From Faecalicatena contorta (lineage in GTDB: Bacteria > Bacillota > Clostridia > Lachnospirales > Lachnospiraceae): DNA of 38,480 nt. This document shows positions 33,078 to 38,480 of the stretch, piece by piece. Each line of letters opens with the position of its first letter. Within the stretch, counting starts at the first letter, position 1. Under the pieces are notes generated by a model that saw only the letters and a list, made by a program, of their open reading frames with translations, was not told where the DNA came from and made no database searches. Both the position numbers and the translations under genes were made by a program. Location: positions 1 to 38,480 of the forward strand of contig NZ_JAFBIX010000026.1 of assembly GCF_021531895.1 (NCBI RefSeq), read 5' to 3'.

Positions 33078-35357
33078 ATGGTGAAATTATACGAAAATGG
33101 AGTCTATCTGTTAAACGGCACTGAGATTGTGGAACATGCAGAAGAAGTAAAGGCAAAGACAGGACAGGAATTGTCACCGGCTGAGGCTGCGAAGAATACG
33201 ATGGCATACCATATCCTTGAGGAGCATAATACTTCTGGTAATATGGAAAGATTACAGATTAAATTTGATAAATTAACCTCTCATGATATTACATTTGTTG
33301 GAATCATTCAGACGGCAAGAGCATCCGGCCTGGAAAAATTCCCGATTCCTTATGTCCTGACGAACTGCCATAATTCTCTCTGCGCAGTGGGCGGAACGAT
33401 CAATGAAGATGATCATATGTTTGGGCTTACTTGTGCAAAGAAATACGGTGGAATCTATGTACCACCTCATCAGGCAGTTATCCATCAGTTCGCACGAGAG
33501 ATGCTGGCTGGCGGCGGTAAGATGATTCTGGGATCTGACAGTCATACGCGTTATGGTGCACTTGGTACGATGGCAATGGGCGAAGGTGGACCGGAGCTGG
33601 TAAAACAGCTGCTGAATAAGACTTATGATATTAAGATGCCACAGGTCGTAGGAATCTATCTGGATGGAGAACCGATGAAGGGCGTTGGTCCGCAGGATGT
33701 CGCACTGGCAATCATTGGTGCAACATTTGCAAATGGATATGTGAATAACAAAGTTATGGAGTTCGTAGGTCCTGGAGTTGAGAAGCTGAGTGCTGACTTC
33801 CGTATTGGAATTGATGTTATGACTACAGAGACAACCTGTCTGTCCTCTGTCTGGAAGACGGATGAGAAGATTAAGGAATTCTACGATATTCATGGAAGAG
33901 TAGAAGAATATAAGGAACTGAATCCGGGAGCAGTGACCTACTACGATGGTATGGTCTATGTGAACTTGAGTGAGATCAAGCCAATGATCGCTATGCCATT
34001 CCATCCGTCAAACGTATATACAATTGATGAAGTTAATGCGAACCTGAAGGATATCCTTCATGATGTAGAGCAGAAAGCACTGGTAAGTCTGGACGGAGCA
34101 GTTGATTATAGCTTACAGAATAAGATCGTTGATGGAAAATTATATGTAGATCAGGGAATCATCGCAGGATGTGCAGGTGGTGGATTTGAAAATATCTGTG
34201 CGGCAGCAGACATCATTAAGGGACATTATATCGGATCGGATGAATTTACCTTCAGTGTATATCCGGCAAGTACCCCAATCTATATGGAATTAGTGAAAAA
34301 TGGAGCAGTTGCGGATCTTATGGAGGCAGGAACGATCGTGAAGACAGCATTCTGCGGACCTTGCTTCGGCGCAGGAGATACACCTGCTAATAACGCATTC
34401 TCTATCCGCCACTCTACAAGAAACTTCCCGAATCGTGAAGGTTCTAAGCTGCAGAGTGGACAGATTGCATCTGTTGCACTTATGGATGCACGCTCTATTG
34501 CAGCAACGGCTGCAAACAAAGGATTCCTGACACCTGCTACGGCGATGGATGTGGAATACAAAGGCCGCACCTACCACTTTGACAAGAATATCTATGCAAA
34601 TCGTGTATTTGACAGTAAGGGAGTTGCAGATCCTTCCGTTGAGATCAAGTTTGGTCCAAACATCAAAGACTGGCCGGCAATGGCACCACTTCCGGAGAAT
34701 CTGCTGTTAAAAGTTGTATCTGAGATACATGATCCGGTTACCACAACCGATGAGTTGATTCCTTCTGGTGAGACTTCCTCTTATCGTTCTAATCCGTTGG
34801 GACTGGCAGAATTCGCTCTCTCCAGAAAAGATCCGGCATATGTTGGACGTGCAAAAGAAGTGCAGAAAGCGGAAAAGGCAATCGAAGCCGGACAGTGTCC
34901 TCTGGAAGTACTGGATGAATTAAAACCAGTCATGGCAAAAGTGCAGGAAACTTACCCGGAAGCAGGAAAGGGTAATCTTGGAATCGGAAGTACCATATTT
35001 GCAGTAAAACCAGGAGACGGTTCCGCAAGAGAGCAGGCGGCATCCTGCCAGAAAGTGCTTGGTGGCTGGGCCAATATTGCGAATGAATACGCAACTAAGA
35101 GATATCGCTCGAACCTGATCAACTGGGGTATGCTTCCATTCATTACAGAAGAGAATCATGAGAACTTAAGCTTCAAAAACGGCGATTATATATTCGTTCC
35201 AGAGATCCGAAAAGCAATCGAAGAAAAAGCAACCGATATCAAAGCATACGTGGTCGGCGAAGGATTGAAAGAAATTGATCTCAAGCTCGGAGATATGACA
35301 GACAACGAAAGAGAAATTATCTTAAAAGGCTGCCTGATCAACTACTACAAAGGTTAA
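33078..35357 (+). CDS. Aconitase-superfamily hydratase (YbhJ-like)
   Basis: A 759-aa Fe-S hydratase of the aconitase superfamily with the long catalytic core and a C-terminal swivel domain. Cluster-type cysteines appear in GCAGGGF and in CGPCFGAGD, matching the CxxC plus single Cys of aconitases. Other family motifs are [12 protein letters not shown] and GPCFGAG. The length and layout fit the YbhJ-like hydratase group rather than canonical AcnA or IPM isomerase. Substrate is not established. It has AGGAGG upstream and is probably co-transcribed with the regulator. A perfect hairpin follows the stop. Confidence 0.85.
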   Translation: MVKLYENGVYLLNGTEIVEHAEEVKAKTGQELSPAEAAKNTMAYHILEEHNTSGNMERLQIKFDKLTSHDITFVGIIQTARASGLEKFPIPYVLTNCHNSLCAVGGTINEDDHMFGLTCAKKYGGIYVPPHQAVIHQFAREMLAGGGKMILGSDSHTRYGALGTMAMGEGGPELVKQLLNKTYDIKMPQVVGIYLDGEPMKGVGPQDVALAIIGATFANGYVNNKVMEFVGPGVEKLSADFRIGIDVMTTETTCLSSVWKTDEKIKEFYDIHGRVEEYKELNPGAVTYYDGMVYVNLSEIKPMIAMPFHPSNVYTIDEVNANLKDILHDVEQKALVSLDGAVDYSLQNKIVDGKLYVDQGIIAGCAGGGFENICAAADIIKGHYIGSDEFTFSVYPASTPIYMELVKNGAVADLMEAGTIVKTAFCGPCFGAGDTPANNAFSIRHSTRNFPNREGSKLQSGQIASVALMDARSIAATAANKGFLTPATAMDVEYKGRTYHFDKNIYANRVFDSKGVADPSVEIKFGPNIKDWPAMAPLPENLLLKVVSEIHDPVTTTDELIPSGETSSYRSNPLGLAEFALSRKDPAYVGRAKEVQKAEKAIEAGQCPLEVLDELKPVMAKVQETYPEAGKGNLGIGSTIFAVKPGDGSAREQAASCQKVLGGWANIANEYATKRYRSNLINWGMLPFITEENHENLSFKNGDYIFVPEIRKAIEEKATDIKAYVVGEGLKEIDLKLGDMTDNEREIILKGCLINYYKG

Positions 35358-35374
35358 ATAAAAGAAAACATACA

Positions 35375-35402
35375 CGGGGACGCAGTTTTTTCTGCGTCCC
35401 CG
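35375..35402. repeat. Perfect GC-rich hairpin, REP-like or terminator
   Basis: CGGGGACGCAG (35375-35385), six Ts as loop, and CTGCGTCCCCG (35392-35402). No T-tract follows the stem, so a normal terminator is doubtful. Similar GGGGAC-type palindromes are dispersed in some Firmicutes genomes; that link is from memory only. Confidence 0.6.
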
Positions 35403-35470
35403 CAACAGTTACCCCTATTTTTGACTCTAATATGTACCAGTACCCATATATCTTGCAGGGAGGAAAAGAT

Positions 35471-35950
35471 ATGAAGTGTGATGCGAATACATTTGCGCAG
35501 ATGTATGAGACAGTCTATAAGGATCTGTATCGATTTGCTTTGTGTATCATGAAGAACCAGCATGAGGCGGAAGATGCAGTCAGTGAGGCAGTGATTGCTG
35601 CCTACGAGAATGTCCGAAAACTACGGAATGCCGATGCGTTTAAAAGTTGGATGTTCACGATTCTGTCCAATATCTGCAAGAAGAAATTGAAAAATGCAAC
35701 AAAAGAGGCGCTGTGTTCATGGGAAGATACATATGAATCTTTCTCCGTTGAGGAAAAAGACATAGGTCTGTCGGTAGATATCAGGAGGGCATTTTTTGTA
35801 TTGGAAGAAGAAGAGCAGATCGTTATAGGTTTATCGGTCTTTGGCGGATATAACAGTAAAGAGATTGGGAAAATGCTGAGCCTAAATTCTAATACTGTGC
35901 GGTCGAAAAGACGACGTGCACTGCAGAAGATGGAATGTGTATTAAGATAA
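35471..35950 (+). CDS. ECF RNA polymerase sigma factor
   Basis: A 159-aa extracytoplasmic-function sigma-70 factor. Region 2 contains DLYRFALCIMKNQHEAEDAV and region 4 the helix-turn-helix NSKEIGKMLSLNSNTVRSKR. The ATG at 35471 has GGGAGG at 35458-35463; a frame-extending ATG at 35432 has no RBS. It is followed at 18 nt by a membrane-anchored beta-propeller gene, which may act as its anti-sigma factor. Confidence 0.9.
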   Translation: MKCDANTFAQMYETVYKDLYRFALCIMKNQHEAEDAVSEAVIAAYENVRKLRNADAFKSWMFTILSNICKKKLKNATKEALCSWEDTYESFSVEEKDIGLSVDIRRAFFVLEEEEQIVIGLSVFGGYNSKEIGKMLSLNSNTVRSKRRRALQKMECVLR

Positions 35951-35968
35951 GTCAAGGGAGGCAGCTGT

Positions 35969-37849
35969 ATGGATAGAAGAGAAAAGGAGATATTAGATAA
36001 GATTCAGAAGCAGACGGAGAATATTGAGATTCCAGAGAATCTTGGGCCGGATCGGATTCATCGGATGCTGGAAGAAAAGGAACCGAAGAAAAGAATACGA
36101 GTGTATCGGATGGGTGCCCTGGCGGCTGCGTGTGTGGTGATCGTGGCAGGAATTGCGGTATGGCAACTGGCAGGTTCCCGGCAGGAACAACAGACGGTGA
36201 CAACGCCATCGGATAATGTTATCAGTGACAGTAAGACCATTGCCACTGCAGAAGATTATGAACAGGTATATCGTTATATTGAAGCGTACCAGGAAGAATT
36301 CTCCAAAGAGAGAGGAGTCGTCACAGAGGAATATGCTGTAGATAGGGGAGATTTTCTGACAAGTGGATCGAATGAATCTGCGGCCGATTCGAAAAGTGCA
36401 GTTTCTGACTATGCTGCGTCAACTGGCGATTATTCTCAGACGAATGTAAGACAAGAGGGTGTCGATGAAGGAGATGTAGTAAAGACAGACGGAAGATACT
36501 TGTATATTCTGGAAGATAATGAGCAGGAGATAGCAATTGTTGACACTGCCGGCGGAAATATGGAAAAAGTATCTTCTATATCCGTGGAAGAAGACTATAT
36601 CTACGAATTCTATCTGGCAGAAGAACAGAAGAAATTAGTGGCAGTGTGCAGTCACAGTGGTCTCAATACGGAGGCTGTCAAGGTCATTACCTATGATATC
36701 CAGAATCCACAAAAGCCACAGATACAAGGTACAGTTACTCAAAGTGGCAGCTATCATTCATCTCGTATGTCGGATGGATATCTATATCTGTTCAGTGATT
36801 ACTTTCTGCAGGATCAGGCGAGAAAAGAAGAACCAGAGACTTATATACCGATGGTAAATGGTAAACTCATAGAGGAAAAGGATATCTATCTGCCACAAAT
36901 CTCTCAGGCATATATGTATGAAGTGATTACAGCGGTCAATCTTGAACATCCTTCTGAGGTCACAGACAGTAAAGCACTATTTTCCAAGGGTGGAGATATA
37001 TATGTCAGCAATGAAAATATTTATTTCTATGAGACCGAATGGAGGTATTCAAGTAATGATGTGACAACCGTCCGAAAGGTATCTTATAAGAATGGAATGC
37101 TGACAGCAGAAGCACAGGGACAGTTTGAGGGATATCTCAATGATTCATTTTCGATCGATGAATATAAAGGCTATCTGCGAGTGGTAACCACCGAAGGTGA
37201 GACGAATTCCGTATATATTCTGGATCAAGAACTGGAAATTGTCGGTTCCATCACAGGACTGGCTGAAGATGAGAGGGTATATTCCGCCAGATTTCTGGGA
37301 GATACTGGTTACTTCGTAACGTTCCGTGAGACAGATCCTCTGTTCAGTGTTGATCTGTCAGACCCGGAGCATCCAGAGATTATTGGTTCGCTGAAAATCC
37401 CAGGGTTTTCCGATTATCTGCATTTTTACGGAGAAGATCAGCTGCTTGGAATTGGTATGAATGTAGATGAAGAGACTATGACGACCGATGGTGTCAAGCT
37501 GTCCATGTTTGATATCTCGGATCCTGCAGATGTCAAAGAGAAAGATACGTATGTCCTGGAAAATGTATATAGTACAGACGTTTCTTATGATTATAAGGCA
37601 GTACTCATTGATTATGGACGTAATATCATTGGATTCTCCGGTGATGCACAGGGAGGAGAAAAATACTATCTCTTTGCGTACGATGAAGAGAGTGGCTTTG
37701 TCTGCAATATGGAAGAAGAAATCAACGGGAATGGACTGCGAAGCGTCAGAGGCGTCTACATAGACGATACATTGTACGTTGTACAGGGCAATATTATAGA
37801 ATCCTATAGTTTGAAGGACTACCAGAAAACAGACGACTTAATTTTGTAA
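35969..37849 (+). CDS. Membrane-anchored beta-propeller protein, probable anti-sigma partner
   Basis: A 626-aa protein with a charged cytoplasmic N-terminus (1-45) suited to binding the sigma factor, one membrane helix (about 47-67), a Ser/Thr-rich linker, and a large extracytoplasmic domain. The signature TNVRQEGVDEGDVVKTDG at 158-175 marks the Beta_propel family (secreted WD40-like propellers). It lies directly after an ECF sigma gene. The propeller as a signal sensor is inferred. No terminator is visible after it. Confidence 0.85.
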   Translation: MDRREKEILDKIQKQTENIEIPENLGPDRIHRMLEEKEPKKRIRVYRMGALAAACVVIVAGIAVWQLAGSRQEQQTVTTPSDNVISDSKTIATAEDYEQVYRYIEAYQEEFSKERGVVTEEYAVDRGDFLTSGSNESAADSKSAVSDYAASTGDYSQTNVRQEGVDEGDVVKTDGRYLYILEDNEQEIAIVDTAGGNMEKVSSISVEEDYIYEFYLAEEQKKLVAVCSHSGLNTEAVKVITYDIQNPQKPQIQGTVTQSGSYHSSRMSDGYLYLFSDYFLQDQARKEEPETYIPMVNGKLIEEKDIYLPQISQAYMYEVITAVNLEHPSEVTDSKALFSKGGDIYVSNENIYFYETEWRYSSNDVTTVRKVSYKNGMLTAEAQGQFEGYLNDSFSIDEYKGYLRVVTTEGETNSVYILDQELEIVGSITGLAEDERVYSARFLGDTGYFVTFRETDPLFSVDLSDPEHPEIIGSLKIPGFSDYLHFYGEDQLLGIGMNVDEETMTTDGVKLSMFDISDPADVKEKDTYVLENVYSTDVSYDYKAVLIDYGRNIIGFSGDAQGGEKYYLFAYDEESGFVCNMEEEINGNGLRSVRGVYIDDTLYVVQGNIIESYSLKDYQKTDDLIL

Positions 37850-37934
37850 ATATAACGAAAAAATAATAAAAATCTGAAAATTTATACAAATGAATAAAAT
37901 TATAAATTAATAAAAAGAAAATATAAAAATAGTG

Positions 37935-37963
37935 TTGACAAATATAATCTCAAGTGCTATTAT
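37935..37963 (+). promoter_or_regulatory. Promoter at the start of the 3' non-coding region
   Basis: TTGACA at 37935-37940 and TATTAT at 37958-37963 with a 17-bp spacer; the overlapping TATAAT at 37963-37968 would need a 22-bp spacer. Confidence 0.65.
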
Positions 37964-38082
37964 ATAATCAATCCAAAGGAAATCCAAATTAACCAAAAGA
38001 ATTCCTGACGAGAAAGGGAATCAAAAGTGAAGGATGTCCCATATAAATAATTCTATATGAGATGTTTTTAGAAGGGAAATGG

Positions 38083-38142
38083 ATGAAGATAGTTATAGTT
38101 CATATGTCGGTGAGGTATAACAAAATTGGAAATATAAGTTAA
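38083..38142 (+). CDS. Possible 19-aa small ORF
   Basis: ATG 38083 has GAAGGG 6 nt upstream and encodes 19 aa (MKIVIVHMSVRYNKIGNIS) ending at a stop that overlaps the next RBS. It may be a leader peptide or chance. No homologue is known to me. Confidence 0.2.
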   Translation: MKIVIVHMSVRYNKIGNIS

Positions 38143-38157
38143 AGGAGGCTTAATCCA

Positions 38158-38244
38158 TTGGACAATTTCGAATTTACAAGTCAATATGTTAGTGGTATGG
38201 CAAATGAAAGTTCCCAGAGAATAAGCCTTAACCATAGAGGATAG
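38158..38244 (+). CDS. Possible 28-aa small ORF, or start of a decayed gene
   Basis: TTG 38158 follows AAAGGAGG (38141-38148) and encodes 28 aa (beginning MDNFEFTSQYVSGMANESSQ) before TAG at 38242-38244. The same frame continues for 32 codons after the TAG to a TAA at 38340-38342, so it might be a truncated longer gene. Only the RBS supports it. Confidence 0.25.
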   Translation: MDNFEFTSQYVSGMANESSQRISLNHRG

Positions 38245-38480
38245 AGAATAGCCGGTAATTATAATAATAAAAAGAGTCGGAGAAGAAAAACCGGAAATAA
38301 TATAGATTATATTTGCAGACATATTGAGGATAATACCACATAATAGTTCAAAGATATTAGAAGATGTGTAAAGAAACATTACCTAATATATCAGATGTAT
38401 TCGTAAACTATATTAACTGGAATGTTATAGAAGAAATAACTTAATATGATTATAGACAAATAATAAGGGCACTGGCTATA

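Larger units (their letters stand above)
37850..38480. other. AT-rich region without a convincing gene
   Basis: About 630 bp, strongly AT-rich. It holds the promoter at 37935, two tiny ORFs with RBS-like sequences and a short inverted repeat (CATATA/TATATG near 38039-38058). No known riboswitch or RNA core was recognised. The transcript may lead into a gene beyond the window. Confidence 0.5.

Noticed and set aside
38068-38379. Hydrophobic 103-aa open frame on the minus strand
   Set aside because: It is low complexity from AT-rich DNA, has no convincing RBS and no recognised family; treated as chance.

Overview
The window looks like a chromosome segment of an anaerobic, spore-forming Bacillota of the class Clostridia, most likely family Lachnospiraceae. 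The evidence is moderate-to-low G+C, strong AGGAGG ribosome binding sites, TTGACA/TATAAT promoters (often with an extended TG), spore-associated genes (cwlD-type amidase, bofA, a yaaL-like gene) and a Gram-positive-type Tad pilus locus. I found no rRNA, tRNA, CRISPR array, integrase or transposase gene.

Layout. Positions 1-2.5 kb: an NlpC/P60 cell-wall hydrolase, an intergenic region with two DnaA-box doublets, a DUF1858 redox-disulfide protein and a convergent mecA. Positions 2.5-3.1 kb: a promoter, a long structured leader or ncRNA, and a 70-aa protein of unknown function. Positions 3.1-8.1 kb: an SH3/GH18 membrane-anchored hydrolase, a cwlD-like amidase whose RBS lies inside a hairpin, Sua5, upp and dCMP deaminase. 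Positions 8.2-8.8 kb: yaaL-like and bofA. Positions 8.8-17.1 kb: a ten-gene Tad/Flp pilus operon (tadZ-like, cpaF/tadA, tadB, tadC, flp, DUF5702-like, tadE-like with a duplicated Cys motif, prepilin peptidase, second tadE-like, DUF6382-like) behind one good promoter and a hairpin-containing leader.

Positions 17.2-21.9 kb: a rhomboid protease overlapping tail-to-tail with a sensorless histidine kinase, a HIT protein, an ECF-like sigma factor, murG on the opposite strand, and a membrane protein resembling an anti-sigma (DUF4367-like) partner. Positions 21.9-23.1 kb: a small secreted protein, a GC-rich three-way-junction element with a 29-bp closing stem between A-rich tracts, and a TSCPD protein. 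Positions 23.2-30.6 kb: mtnN, a Pro/Gln-rich membrane protein, and a housekeeping block (PLP decarboxylase, guanylate kinase, holB, ricT, trmN6-like, rsmI) that mirrors the yaaO-tmk-...-holB-yaaT-...-yabB-...-rsmI order of Bacillus subtilis.

Positions 30.7-38.5 kb: a solo carbohydrate-ABC ATPase (MsmK/UgpC type), a CdaR-type regulator with an aconitase-superfamily hydratase, and an ECF sigma factor followed by a membrane-anchored beta-propeller protein. An AT-rich 630-bp end region has a promoter and only tiny ORFs.

The least explained signals are the structured element at 22529-22672, the structured leader at 2566-2870 and the DnaA-box doublets with phased A-tracts at 1101-1226. Family names come from recognition of motifs and gene order; no database search was possible.
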